From: an uncultured Prevotellaceae bacterium
Lineage (GTDB): Bacteria > Bacteroidota > Bacteroidia > Bacteroidales > Bacteroidaceae
Length of the DNA: 64,000 nucleotides
NCBI GenBank assembly: GCA_900316265.1
Contig: ONCH01000001.1
Location: 1 to 64,000 of the forward strand
Reading direction: 5' to 3'
Shown here: positions 35,929 to 46,002 of the stretch, piece after piece
Position numbering within the stretch: the first letter of the stretch is position 1
Layout of the letters: each line of letters opens with the position of its first letter
The notes under the pieces: generated by a model
What the model saw: only the letters and a program-made list of their open reading frames with translations
The model's database searches: none
Told to the model about the DNA's origin: nothing
Position numbers and translations under genes: made by a program

Positions 35929-38900
35929 TAGTAGGATAGCTGCTGCTAGAGAGCAAGGGCTTGTTGGTCTGACGCTCGTAGTAGGCTGATAGCGTCAGCA
36001 GGCGCGACAGCGTGTAGTCGGCCATGAAGGACATCTTCAGTGCTGCATTACCACTGCTGGCTGATGAAGTGCAGGTGGCAATATCGCGAGTGATGGCGGC
36101 CTGATCGCGCCACGTTATATCGAAGCGCATATTCAAGTCGTGGTTGACACCGCCAGACTTCTTTCCGGCAGAAGAACTGCTGGATGCATTCTGGTCGTCG
36201 GCTTTCTTCTTGCTGCCGCCCTGTGCTTTCTTGATTTTGCGGCTGGTGCCGGCACCAAAGAGGCGGAAGTCGCTAATCTTATAACCAAGGCCGATGACGA
36301 TATCGTTGGAGCGGCTCTCATTGATCTGTACGCTTGTCATGGAGAGGTTGAGCACACGCGTACGACGGTACTCTGCCTTCATGGTGAGGTTGTTAAGGAA
36401 GGTGACGTCGGCACCAATCAGTGGCGAGAACGACTCGTTGATGCTAACCGTCGGCACATTCCAACCCAGCAGAGAGGCCGTCTCGCTGCTGCTGGTATAA
36501 CTACCCACGGCGAAGATGCTCTTGTAGGCGTGGTTGAGGTTGACAGACTTGAAATGTTCGTTGAACCACTTCAACTTTGACAAGCCAGAGTAGCGGATGG
36601 TCCAGTTGGGAAGGAGCCTGGTGAGTGCAGGAATAATATCAAGGCTACCACCGCCACTGCCTGTATAGCTGTCGAGGAAGGCAGGAATCATAACCGCTGC
36701 ACTATACTTATCGACGGTTGTGCCGTAGTGGGCCGATGCCTTCTCCTGGAAACGGGGCAACGACTCGCAGAAGCGCTCGAAGACTGCAGAGGGATAACCG
36801 TTGTTGGCATCGCCCATCTTCTCCAACGACGAAGAGATGGAGATGGTGGTCATATTAAAAGTACCTGACTGCGTGGTGGGCTGGTTGGCATACATATACT
36901 GGATGCTGCGCGACTTCGTCTCCGTGCGCGAGGCATTGAGGTCTATCTTCAGGTCGCGGATTGGCTCCAGCGTAGCACGCAACTGGAGATCGACGGTCTG
37001 ATTGGTGGTGGCTGGCGTAGAAATACTGTCGGCCATGAGCAGCCATTTATTATCAATGGCTTTATCGATGAACGAGTCGCCCGTCATACCGAAGGCAAAG
37101 GCGAGACCTGGCGCCATAACACCACCCGTGCGCTGTCCGAAGGCATCGCCAATCTCAGGCAGGAAGCCTGGTACAGACATGGCGTACTGGTTGCGGTAGT
37201 TGATGCCGATAGAGCGAACCATCATCAACAGACGAGCGGCAGACTGTGCAGTCTTATACCAGCCCTCGTTGTCGAGAGGCGGCTTGGCAACAACGGTGAG
37301 CTTGATGGTGGTGGAGTCAACACCCTTGATGCTAATCTTATTCTGGTCCACCACCTTATATTTAATAGGATAAGTGCGGCCGTCCTTGGTCTTAGCAGAA
37401 ACCATGAGGCGCTTCGACTTCTTGTTGTGCGACACGGTGAAGGTGCTGTCAGGCAACAGCTTCAGCTCTTTCTCGAAGGCATTCTTGTTCTTGGGGAGCT
37501 TAGCTTCTTCCTTGCCGTTCTTTCCGTTCTTGCCGGCAGCTGAACCGCTGGCAGCAGGCTTCTTCTTGTTGTTGGTGGTGTCCTTCTTTTTGGGGTCGGG
37601 CTTGGGAATGGCCTTCTTGAAACGTTCGTTGACCTTCTTCAGGAAAGGAGAATGGTTGTAGAGCGTCTCCATGTTGAGCGTGCTGTTGATGGTAATCTGA
37701 CGATTATTTGAAATGGTGTTACCCAACGTCGAACCGTCAGCCTTCTCACGTCCGCGTACCCAATTGTAGGTAGCGTTATAGCTGGCATCAACATTCAGCC
37801 AGTCGAAAATTGGCAACTTGTTCAGAGGCACCTGATAGCTGGCGGTGAACGTCTGACGGTAGTCCAAAGGACGACCGAAGTGCTTGATGCTGGTCCACAC
37901 AGAATCCTTCCATGCTGAATAACGGTCGGGATAGAGGTCTTTGTTGATGGGCTTGTCGCTATAGGGTTCCTCAATCTCTGCCTGTGTACCTGACTGGAAA
38001 TTGAGATGCAGGTTCTTGGTAAGATCCCAACGAATGGAGAAGTCGCGGTTCCAAAGGAACTGGGAACTGAAGGTGGCTGGCAACGACGAACCGTTGAGGT
38101 CGTCCATGTCGCGTTCCTGCAGTTCGTAATAGGTGCGCGTCAGTTCTGAGTTGAACGAGATGTTCTGTGGCAACCAGTTCAGACCGAAGGCTTTAGGCAG
38201 TGCCATCCACTTTGACTTCGACTTAGACTTCTTGAAAGGCTCCCATGCCTTGTAGACGGGCGTATAGCTATAGTTCAACGAACCACGCCACTGATCGTCG
38301 TTCTCATAGACGGTGGTCTCGCCCGACGTGTGGCGGTGAGAGTGGCTGTAGGAAATAGAGAAGTTGGCTGGGTCGTAAGGCATGGGGTGACGCTTGGTCT
38401 TTATGCCAAAGCGAACATTCGACAGCGAGAAGTTGGTGAGTGTGCTCTTTGTCACAGCAATGTTCTCTATACTGTCACGCTCCTCTTTATTGGCTGCGCC
38501 ATCGAGCGCCTCATCGAGCTCCATATCGGTATCCAGCGGATTGTACTTAGGCTTTGTTACCTCCTTGGTCACTGAGTAGTACAACGGTGCGGTGACCTTC
38601 ATCTTATCAGGGAAGAATTTACCCAACTCGACAGTAGTCGTCAGCGAGTAGGTCTTGTAGTTTTCCTTGGTGCGTGCTGCCACACCGTCCTCCAGGCCAC
38701 CGAAACCTTCGCTGATAATCTTACCTGTGAGGTTCAGCGTGCCGACGTCGGAGAGTTGCATATTCAGCGCTCCCGATGCAGCCCAGCCGCCATTGTTGAT
38801 GGCATCCTGCAGGCGCAACTCGTTGACCCACACCTCACCAGACTTCACACCACTCGACAGGTTGCGAACACCAATCATCATAGTCTTTACCTCACCCAAC

Positions 38901-41900
38901 GTAGGATTACCCATCACCGTGATGCGGTTGTTGGGCTGGTCGGGGTCATAGTCGCTGAAGGGTTTCGTGTAGCTGGCGGTACCCAGTCCACGCGCCTTGT
39001 TACGGGCCTTCTTGACCTTCGTGAAGACGCTGAGGTCGATATCAAACATGTTGGCCGCTGGCCAGACAGCACGACAGTCGTCCACATTATATTTATTATA
39101 GTCGCTGCGGTCGGGTGTCAGCTTCAAGGGGATGACATACTCGTAGTAGTTGCTCTTGTAGTCGCTACCCATGCGGATAAAGACAGCCAACTGGTCATCC
39201 TGCAGATTGCCTGGCTCATCATTAACCAGATGGTTGGCATGCACGAACATCTGCAGGTGCTTATACTGGCGCAGGTCGAGGACGGTATTGCGATAGACGG
39301 CTTTCGACTCGCCTGGCGAGAGATTCTTCACCACCATAGAGAGCGACTGCTCGTTGGCCTCGGTCAACTGGGGCTGTGAGGGGTCGGTGACGCGTGAGAT
39401 ACCTGGAGGCAGGACGTAGTTGACGGGCTGCTTGTTGTTGTTCTCCTCAATGTTTACGGCGCTGACTTCCAAAGTTCCGCTATTGCTGCCTGTAGAGAGT
39501 GCCTGGTTGTATATACGCCACTCACCACGCATCAGGTCGAGTGAACCAAAGCGCAGCACGATGGGTTGCTGGAAATTGGTCAGGAACATGCGCATGAAAC
39601 GGATGCTGGTGAAGTCAGAGATAGAGCCTTCCTTGCCTGAGTACTGGTTCAGGGGAACACGGAACTGGTACCACTTGACTGTCTCGCGAGTGCCATTGCG
39701 CAACGACACAGAGGCCTCACGTATATCCGTAATAAAGTTCTGACCGACCACCATGTCTTCCGGGCGGATGCTCACCTTATACTGATAGTAGCGCTCATAC
39801 TCGTTGAGCGTATAGTCCTGGTTGATATCCTCAACATCCGGATAGGACTTGTAACTGGTGTCGTAGCCCTCTGTCTGCTGATCGTTGTCGGGCGAGTTGC
39901 CCTGCGGCATATTGATGCGCTTGTAACGTTCCAAGATGCTGGTCTTCTTTTCGTCGAAGTCAGAACCACGGAAATAGTGGTAGTCATCGTTTGCAGGGTC
40001 GTTGGTCCATACACGGCGAACGCTGTCGTTAACATTGACACGCTGCAGGAAATCAGCATAGGCAGGGGACTGTCGTTCTTCCTCGTCGTTCAGACCATTG
40101 AGACCTACATCCTGCAGGGCTCGCGAGCCACTGGTGGTAGCAAAAGCGTAGGTCTGAGTAGCCTGCACGGGAATCTTACCCCACTGGGTCTCCGTAACCG
40201 AACCTGTGCCACCTACGGGCATACCGCTCTCATAGAACTTCTTACCATCGCGCAGGACATCCTCACTGACTTCACCAAGGTCGATGTAGAGGTCACCACC
40301 GTAGCTGGCACTGCCCTCCGTCTGCACTTTATTGGTATAGATGAAAGGATCCATCAGCCAGAATTCGATATACTCGATGTTTGAAGCCTCGAAGTCGCTG
40401 GTATTGAGCTTACACATCATACCACCCCAGTGGTTGGTTGGGTTGTTGAGTAAGCCATTGGTAGTTACATCGGTACTGAGGTTATAGGGGCCGCGCTCCT
40501 GCGGATAGTACGCCAGATTCATAACTGGCAGTGTATTGGTAGCTCCGCTATAGGTTGACTGATCGCGGTTGGGATAGAGCTCATTGACATAAACGGCACG
40601 CACATAGTGGTTGGAGAGCTGTTCGACGTCGCTCTTGATATGGCTGGGCGTGAGACTGCTGGAACGGTAGGTAAACAGCGGGTCAATGGTGTACCAAGCC
40701 AGCAACGAACGGTTGTAGCCACTGGATACCGTCTCCTTGTCTCTGCTCTCAGGGAACATGCTGGGTACACTGGAGATAACCCACATAGTGGGTTCCAGTA
40801 CGCTAATGCCGCTCTTGGCATTCTCGAAATCGTCAATGTAGGAGGCATTGTCCTGTGTACCGCTGGCCGTACCTGCTATCAAGTGAGCAAACTCACCGGT
40901 AAAGGTAATCTGCGAAGGCTGCGTGCAGTGCAGCAACGGCAGTTTGTCGAGCATATTCGTCAACCACTGGCTCTCTGTCTTCCAATTGACGTGCAAACCC
41001 CACAACGTATTCTTCAGCGGTTCCGAGCCCATGGTAACTTTCGATGTCAGGGCCTGTTCACTCAGGTGCTGCAGGGTACCGCCTATCTGGAAATTCTTGG
41101 AGAAATCATACTCCCAGTTGAAGCCGAACATGCGTTTGCGCTGCATGCCATAATCGTTGTTGGACTCCAGTGAAACATTGACACTGGTACCAGCATCAAT
41201 GATGCTCTGGTTAAGAATCGTCACCTCACCGGCAGAGTAGTCGACAGTATAGTCACTGCCCTCGGTAAGTCGCACACCGCCAGCCGTCACAACCACAGAA
41301 CCCTGTGGCACATAAGAGGCACCAAGCGAAATGACGTTGGCCGAAGAGCCTTTGAACTGTCCCGTCAGCAGGAACTTGTTCTTGTCGGTCATCTGCAAGG
41401 CGGCAGTACGGGTAGTGTCATAGAGTTCATGGAACGCATACTTCGCCGCTGTCTCAGCGTCAACGCCACGACGGATGAGGAAATTCTCCAACGTCGTACC
41501 AAAGGGTTCTACAGACGGGAAGAAGACACGGCCATTGCTGACTGTATAGCCTTCAACATAGTCGAAGAAGCCATTGGGGTGTGCCTTCAGATTGTTATCC
41601 AAACGGTCACAGCCCAAAGCGCGCAACAGCGTCACATCCTTGGTCTGCTGTTCTGGTATATAAGTAATGTACACGCCCGTAGTATCGCTCTGGTACTTGA
41701 CGTCGAGACGAAACTTCTGTTTCTCAACATTCGTTGACAGATAATAGACGTTCTTCATCATCAACGGCCAGTTAGGCTGCTGGGGATTGTTCGATGTATT
41801 CTTCAGTGCCTTGACATAGAGCGCTTCACCGGCAGCAGTATGGTCTGCGGCAAACTCACCCACACGGTAAGTTCGACCGCCATAGGTAAACTCATAGGCC

Positions 41901-43270
41901 ACTGCCAGCACCTGGTCGGTCTGCAAGGCGGTCTTCAGCGAGATATAACCCAGAGCTGCATTCAGCGTATATTCCGAGGAAGTAAGCAGACGGGCAGCAG
42001 ACAGCTTCTCAAATTCCTCGCCACCAGTCATAACTCCTTCAAGGATGCTTGTTGCCAGGTCTATATCACGCGCTCCAGCATAGGTAGTTATCAGCTGATC
42101 ATATTCACCATTTGCATTGTTGCTGGGAACTGACGACTGCGTGCCACCACCCCACTTCGATGAGGTGCTCTCGGCAAGGTCAGAAAAAGCAAGGATATTA
42201 CGCGAGTTGCTGGTCGTACCGGATTTATTTGTAACCCACACTTCAATACGAGTGATGTTAATACCCGTCGTCAGTGTAGGAATCTGTTCCATGGCTGCAT
42301 CATAGCGCTCACGGAAGTATTTGGCCAGGAAGAAGTGGCGGTTCTCTTCGTAGTTGGCGACGTTCAGTTCAAAGGGAGTCAACTGTGTGCCACCCTTTGT
42401 TGATACACTTTTGGTCGTAGAATTTTTCTGTGACAGCACGGTCTGCAGCTTCAGTTTACCAAACTGCATATCGGTACGGACACCAAACAGGCTGCTGGCA
42501 CCCTTGATAAGGGAGTTGTTGGAGGGGAATGTAACGTTACCAGCCTCCACGAGTTTGATAATCTCGTCTTCCTTACCCTCGTAGCGCAATTTCAGGTTCT
42601 TCGCATCCCAGTCAACAGTAGCATCGGTATTGTAATTCAGCGACATATTTACTTTATCGCCCACCTTACCTGTCACATTGATGTTAATCTTCTCGTCGAA
42701 ATCAATAGCCTTGGTTTTACGGTTACGCTCCGGCAACGACGGATTCTCTACATTTTTAAAGTTAGCGCCCAGCTTCAGCTCAGCAGTACCCTGCGTCTTG
42801 ATGCGCACGCCTCCAGGACCGAAAATCTTCTCAGCAGGACCGAGGTTGAAATGCATATCGGCAAAGTCGAACTTCTCCTTGCCCTTGTTAGCGACGTTCT
42901 CGGCATCCTTGACACGGAAGAAACGCTCGCGTTCACGCTTCTCACTCCACTGGCGATATTCCTCAGGCGTCAACAGAATAGGGGTATTCAAGTAGGAGTC
43001 ACCCAACTTTGAACCAATAATATACATATTGGTGGAGTCGTTATAGACAACCTCCTGCTTGATGTTTTCAGGGAAACGCAAGTCGAGAGCGCTGGAATCC
43101 AAGTCAGCAACTACCATCGGTGCCGTCTTTTGGACTTTCCAACGAGCCTGCGGAACAACGGTATCGGCATCCTCCCGCACATCGGCTGGCGATATGCGAT
43201 TGCCCTGCGGTGCAAAGGCCATAGCCGTTACACTAAGCAAGACTGCTGCTATATAAAGATACCGTTTCAT
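35882..43270 (-). CDS. sprA: SprA/Sov, type IX secretion translocon
   Basis: A 2462-residue outer-membrane protein, full length for SprA. It has a signal peptide (MKRYLYIAAVLLSVTAMAFA), the conserved N-terminal stretches (NTPILLTPEEYRQWSEKRE; GGVRIKTQGTAELKLGANFK; INVTGKVGDKVNMSLNYNT) and a C-terminal half of repeating beta strands. A low-complexity Lys/Pro/Asn stretch (KKKDTTNNKKKP) lies near residue 1890, inside the barrel region. SprA forms the protein-conducting channel of the T9SS, through which adhesins and hydrolases reach the surface. It lies 34 bp behind ruvA, an arrangement shared by many Bacteroidetes. No other T9SS core gene is in the window. Confidence 0.95.
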   Translation of the reverse strand: MKRYLYIAAVLLSVTAMAFAPQGNRISPADVREDADTVVPQARWKVQKTAPMVVADLDSSALDLRFPENIKQEVVYNDSTNMYIIGSKLGDSYLNTPILLTPEEYRQWSEKRERERFFRVKDAENVANKGKEKFDFADMHFNLGPAEKIFGPGGVRIKTQGTAELKLGANFKNVENPSLPERNRKTKAIDFDEKININVTGKVGDKVNMSLNYNTDATVDWDAKNLKLRYEGKEDEIIKLVEAGNVTFPSNNSLIKGASSLFGVRTDMQFGKLKLQTVLSQKNSTTKSVSTKGGTQLTPFELNVANYEENRHFFLAKYFRERYDAAMEQIPTLTTGINITRIEVWVTNKSGTTSNSRNILAFSDLAESTSSKWGGGTQSSVPSNNANGEYDQLITTYAGARDIDLATSILEGVMTGGEEFEKLSAARLLTSSEYTLNAALGYISLKTALQTDQVLAVAYEFTYGGRTYRVGEFAADHTAAGEALYVKALKNTSNNPQQPNWPLMMKNVYYLSTNVEKQKFRLDVKYQSDTTGVYITYIPEQQTKDVTLLRALGCDRLDNNLKAHPNGFFDYVEGYTVSNGRVFFPSVEPFGTTLENFLIRRGVDAETAAKYAFHELYDTTRTAALQMTDKNKFLLTGQFKGSSANVISLGASYVPQGSVVVTAGGVRLTEGSDYTVDYSAGEVTILNQSIIDAGTSVNVSLESNNDYGMQRKRMFGFNWEYDFSKNFQIGGTLQHLSEQALTSKVTMGSEPLKNTLWGLHVNWKTESQWLTNMLDKLPLLHCTQPSQITFTGEFAHLIAGTASGTQDNASYIDDFENAKSGISVLEPTMWVISSVPSMFPESRDKETVSSGYNRSLLAWYTIDPLFTYRSSSLTPSHIKSDVEQLSNHYVRAVYVNELYPNRDQSTYSGATNTLPVMNLAYYPQERGPYNLSTDVTTNGLLNNPTNHWGGMMCKLNTSDFEASNIEYIEFWLMDPFIYTNKVQTEGSASYGGDLYIDLGEVSEDVLRDGKKFYESGMPVGGTGSVTETQWGKIPVQATQTYAFATTSGSRALQDVGLNGLNDEEERQSPAYADFLQRVNVNDSVRRVWTNDPANDDYHYFRGSDFDEKKTSILERYKRINMPQGNSPDNDQQTEGYDTSYKSYPDVEDINQDYTLNEYERYYQYKVSIRPEDMVVGQNFITDIREASVSLRNGTRETVKWYQFRVPLNQYSGKEGSISDFTSIRFMRMFLTNFQQPIVLRFGSLDLMRGEWRIYNQALSTGSNSGTLEVSAVNIEENNNKQPVNYVLPPGISRVTDPSQPQLTEANEQSLSMVVKNLSPGESKAVYRNTVLDLRQYKHLQMFVHANHLVNDEPGNLQDDQLAVFIRMGSDYKSNYYEYVIPLKLTPDRSDYNKYNVDDCRAVWPAANMFDIDLSVFTKVKKARNKARGLGTASYTKPFSDYDPDQPNNRITVMGNPTLGEVKTMMIGVRNLSSGVKSGEVWVNELRLQDAINNGGWAASGALNMQLSDVGTLNLTGKIISEGFGGLEDGVAARTKENYKTYSLTTTVELGKFFPDKMKVTAPLYYSVTKEVTKPKYNPLDTDMELDEALDGAANKEERDSIENIAVTKSTLTNFSLSNVRFGIKTKRHPMPYDPANFSISYSHSHRHTSGETTVYENDDQWRGSLNYSYTPVYKAWEPFKKSKSKSKWMALPKAFGLNWLPQNISFNSELTRTYYELQERDMDDLNGSSLPATFSSQFLWNRDFSIRWDLTKNLHLNFQSGTQAEIEEPYSDKPINKDLYPDRYSAWKDSVWTSIKHFGRPLDYRQTFTASYQVPLNKLPIFDWLNVDASYNATYNWVRGREKADGSTLGNTISNNRQITINSTLNMETLYNHSPFLKKVNERFKKAIPKPDPKKKDTTNNKKKPAASGSAAGKNGKNGKEEAKLPKNKNAFEKELKLLPDSTFTVSHNKKSKRLMVSAKTKDGRTYPIKYKVVDQNKISIKGVDSTTIKLTVVAKPPLDNEGWYKTAQSAARLLMMVRSIGINYRNQYAMSVPGFLPEIGDAFGQRTGGVMAPGLAFAFGMTGDSFIDKAIDNKWLLMADSISTPATTNQTVDLQLRATLEPIRDLKIDLNASRTETKSRSIQYMYANQPTTQSGTFNMTTISISSSLEKMGDANNGYPSAVFERFCESLPRFQEKASAHYGTTVDKYSAAVMIPAFLDSYTGSGGGSLDIIPALTRLLPNWTIRYSGLSKLKWFNEHFKSVNLNHAYKSIFAVGSYTSSSETASLLGWNVPTVSINESFSPLIGADVTFLNNLTMKAEYRRTRVLNLSMTSVQINESRSNDIVIGLGYKISDFRLFGAGTSRKIKKAQGGSKKKADDQNASSSSSAGKKSGGVNHDLNMRFDITWRDQAAITRDIATCTSSASSGNAALKMSFMADYTLSRLLTLSAYYERQTNKPLLSSSSYPTTTHDFGLSMKFSLTR

Positions 43271-43304
43271 TAATCGTTACTATTCCCGAAGTATTGTCTG
43301 AGGG

Positions 43305-43907
43305 TTATTTTATCTGTTTCAACGCCAGCTTCACCACCTGTTCAACAGGCAATTCTGGCTGTTCGGTAAGAATAGCCACAACGACTTTCTGCGTAGGAGC
43401 AGGAGCAAAGCCCAACATAGTGAGGGCAGCTACAGCCTCGTCGCGCACGGCATTGTTGACAGGTGCTGCCACCGTGCCACCAGTTGGAATCTCGTCGGCA
43501 ATGCCCAATGCAACAATCTTGTCGCGCAGGTCAACGATGATACGCTGAGCTGTCATCTTGCCAATGCCCTTTATACCCTTAATGAGTCGCTCGTCACCAC
43601 GCGAAATGGCACTACAGAGTTCGGCAACACTCATCGACGAAAGCATCATCCTTGCGGTATTGGCACCCACGCCACTAACAGTAATGAGCAGTTCAAACAT
43701 CTCACGCTCTTTCTTTGACACAAAGCCATACAGCACATGAGCATCCTCACGAATAGCCTCATAGACGTACAGCTTCACGTCTGTTTTGCCCTGAATGGCA
43801 CTGTAGGTCGTCAAAGAAATATTGAGTCCGTAACCTACTCCTGCGGCCTCAACCGTAGCCATTGCGGGTGAAAGCTCGGTCAGCTCACCCTTGATGTATT
43901 CAATCAT
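43305..43907 (-). CDS. ruvA: Holliday junction branch migration protein RuvA
   Basis: A 200-residue protein of normal length. It has the N-terminal OB-like domain ([39 protein letters not shown]), two helix-hairpin-helix motifs ([17 protein letters not shown] and [17 protein letters not shown]), and a C-terminal UBA-like domain that contacts RuvB. It binds Holliday junctions and loads the RuvB motor. Possible promoter TAATTTTG at 43996-44003; sprA is transcribed with it. Confidence 0.97.
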   Translation of the reverse strand: MIEYIKGELTELSPAMATVEAAGVGYGLNISLTTYSAIQGKTDVKLYVYEAIREDAHVLYGFVSKKEREMFELLITVSGVGANTARMMLSSMSVAELCSAISRGDERLIKGIKGIGKMTAQRIIVDLRDKIVALGIADEIPTGGTVAAPVNNAVRDEAVAALTMLGFAPAPTQKVVVAILTEQPELPVEQVVKLALKQIK

Positions 43908-43995
43908 TATTTCCTATTTTAGTATATATACAATAACCTAAACGGCCTTTCTACCTTTTTTATTGTATTGTCGTAAAAAAAACGCATATATTTGA

Positions 43996-44003
43996 CAAAA
44001 TTA
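43996..44003 (-). promoter_or_regulatory. Possible -7 element for ruvA-sprA
   Basis: CAAAATTA on the plus strand, TAATTTTG on the minus strand, 88 bases before the ruvA start. It is the best match in the 222-bp divergent gap with ddh. Confidence 0.4.
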
Positions 44004-44056
44004 ACGTCAGCAGATAAAAAAAGTAGAAAAATGTAACGTATTTCGGAGAAATAGTG

Positions 44057-44064
44057 TATCTTTG
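44057..44064 (+). promoter_or_regulatory. Bacteroidetes -7 element for ddh
   Basis: TATCTTTG, 65 bases upstream of the ATG at 44130. Confidence 0.6.
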
Positions 44065-44129
44065 CACACGAAAAAGCAGCGGAAGCTACTAATTCGTAAA
44101 AAGCGACACAGACAAAAACAACAAAGACA

Positions 44130-45029
44130 ATGGAAAAGATTAGAGCAGCCGTAGTAGGTTACGGCAACATTGGCAAGTACACCATTCAAGCCTTAGAGGC
44201 CGCCCCCGACTTTGAAATCGCTGGTGTAGTGCGCAGAAACGGAGCAGCAGACAAACCCATCGAGCTGACTCCCTATGAGGTTGTAAAGGATATCAAGGAG
44301 CTGAAGGATGTCGATGTAGCTATCCTGGCCACTCCGACCCGTTCATGCGAGGACTATGCCAAGCAGATTGTTCCCCTGGGTATAAATACTGTGGATTCGT
44401 TCGATATCCACACCCAGATTCGCGGATACCGTGAGCGTCAGATGGAGCTGAACAAGCAGACTGGCACTGTCAGTGTTATTGCTGCTGGCTGGGACCCAGG
44501 TTCTGACTCAATAGTACGTACACTGATGCAGAGCCTTGCTCCTAAAGGCCTGAGTTATACCAACTTCGGTCCAGGTATGTCAATGGGCCATTCTGTCTGT
44601 GCCCGTTCAAAGGCAGGCGTGAAGAATGCCCTGTCAATGACTATTCCCTTGGGTGAAGGCATTCACAGAAGAATGGTCTATGTAGAGTTGGAAGACGGCT
44701 TCACACTGGAGCAGGTTACCAAGGACATCAAGGCTGACCCCTACTTCGCCAACGACGAAACTCACGTTTTCCAGGTAGAAAGCGTCGATGACGTTCGCGA
44801 CATGGGCCACGGTGTACATTTGGTACGCAAAGGTGTAAGCGGACAGACCCAAAACCAGCGTCTGGAGTTCAATATGCAAATCAACAACCCCGCACTGACC
44901 GCCCAGGTACTGGTCAACGTTGCACGCGCCTCAAAGCGCTTACAGCCAGGCTGTTACACGATGGTAGAGATTCCTGTTATCGACATGCTGCCAGGCGACC
45001 GCGCCGACCTTATTGAGCACTTAGTATAA
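44130..45029 (+). CDS. ddh: meso-Diaminopimelate dehydrogenase
   Basis: A 299-residue NADPH enzyme that reductively aminates tetrahydrodipicolinate to meso-diaminopimelate in one step, for lysine and peptidoglycan synthesis. It has the Rossmann motif VVGYGNIGKYT (residues 8-18) and family stretches NTVDSFDIHTQI, AAGWDPGSDSIVRTL and NFGPGMSMGHS. Its presence implies the dehydrogenase shortcut of the lysine pathway. Single gene with a good terminator at 45050-45083. Confidence 0.95.
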   Translation: MEKIRAAVVGYGNIGKYTIQALEAAPDFEIAGVVRRNGAADKPIELTPYEVVKDIKELKDVDVAILATPTRSCEDYAKQIVPLGINTVDSFDIHTQIRGYRERQMELNKQTGTVSVIAAGWDPGSDSIVRTLMQSLAPKGLSYTNFGPGMSMGHSVCARSKAGVKNALSMTIPLGEGIHRRMVYVELEDGFTLEQVTKDIKADPYFANDETHVFQVESVDDVRDMGHGVHLVRKGVSGQTQNQRLEFNMQINNPALTAQVLVNVARASKRLQPGCYTMVEIPVIDMLPGDRADLIEHLV

Positions 45030-45049
45030 ACAAGCAATTCCAATAAACT

Positions 45050-45083
45050 ATAGGTGGTTCTATATCTTCATAGAGCCACCTAT
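45050..45083 (+). terminator. Terminator after ddh
   Basis: 14-bp stem, ATAGGTGGTTCTAT (45050-45063) against ATAGAGCCACCTAT (45070-45083), one G-T pair, followed by TATTTAT. Confidence 0.8.
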
Positions 45084-45148
45084 TATTTATGATATCCCCC
45101 TTAGCAACATACACGAACCTTAATAAAAAGGCAAAAAATCATAATTTC

Positions 45149-45180
45149 TTTGGTTTTTTGCGTGCTAATTCGTACCTTTG
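45149..45180 (+). promoter_or_regulatory. Full Bacteroidetes promoter for the parA operon
   Basis: TTTG at 45149-45152, a 20-bp spacer, then TACCTTTG at 45173-45180. The ATG is at 45201. Confidence 0.75.
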
Positions 45181-45200
45181 CAGTCTATATACAATAGATT

Positions 45201-45968
45201 ATGGGAAAGATTATCGCATTAGCAAACCAGAAAGGCGGTGTGGGAAAGACCACAACGACCATCAATCTTGCGGCATCACTGGCCACCTTAGAGAAGAGTG
45301 TGCTCGTAGTCGATGCCGACCCACAGGCTAACGCTTCAAGTGGTCTGGGTGTGAATATTCAGGAAGTAGATTGTTCACTCTATGAGTGCATCATTGATAA
45401 GGCCGACGTTCGCGATGCCATTTATACCACCGATATCGACGGATTAGACATAATACCCAGTCATATCGATTTGGTAGGCGCAGAGATTGAGATGCTCAAT
45501 CTGGAAAACCGTGAGCGCGTCATCAGCAAATTGTTGGAGCCCATCCGCAACGACTATGATTACATTTTAATAGACTGTTCACCTTCGTTAGGTCTGATTA
45601 CTGTCAACGCATTGACAGCAGCAGACTCCGTCATCATCCCTGTGCAGTGCGAATACTTCGCTCTGGAGGGTATCTCGAAGTTGTTGAACACCATTAAAAT
45701 TATCAAGACCAAGTTGAACCCCAAGTTGGAAATTGAGGGTTTCCTGTTGACAATGTACGACTCTCGTCTGCGTCTGGCCAATCAGATTTACGACGAGGTG
45801 AAGCGCCACTTCCAGGAGTTGGTATTCAAAGCCGTTATCCAGCGTAATGTTAAGTTGTCGGAGAGTCCTTCACACGGATTGCCCGTTATTTTGTATGATG
45901 CAGACTCAACAGGAAGCAAAAACCATCTGGCACTCGCCAAAGAAATCATAAGTAAAAATGAAAAATAA
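45201..45968 (+). CDS. parA: Chromosome-partitioning ATPase ParA (Soj)
   Basis: A 255-residue ParA with the deviant Walker A motif KGGVGKTT (residues 11-18), DADPQAN, and DCSPSLGLITVNAL. It binds DNA non-specifically as an ATP dimer and moves ParB-bound origins. The protein is short and lacks a long N-terminal DNA-binding extension, as in chromosomal Soj-type ParA. First gene of a run with parB, DUF5683, an MltD-like transglycosylase, relA/spoT and a pectinesterase, all in the same direction. Confidence 0.97.
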   Translation: MGKIIALANQKGGVGKTTTTINLAASLATLEKSVLVVDADPQANASSGLGVNIQEVDCSLYECIIDKADVRDAIYTTDIDGLDIIPSHIDLVGAEIEMLNLENRERVISKLLEPIRNDYDYILIDCSPSLGLITVNALTAADSVIIPVQCEYFALEGISKLLNTIKIIKTKLNPKLEIEGFLLTMYDSRLRLANQIYDEVKRHFQELVFKAVIQRNVKLSESPSHGLPVILYDADSTGSKNHLALAKEIISKNEK

Positions 45969-46002
45969 AAGATATTTCATTTTTAATCTTTAATATTCGA
46001 TT

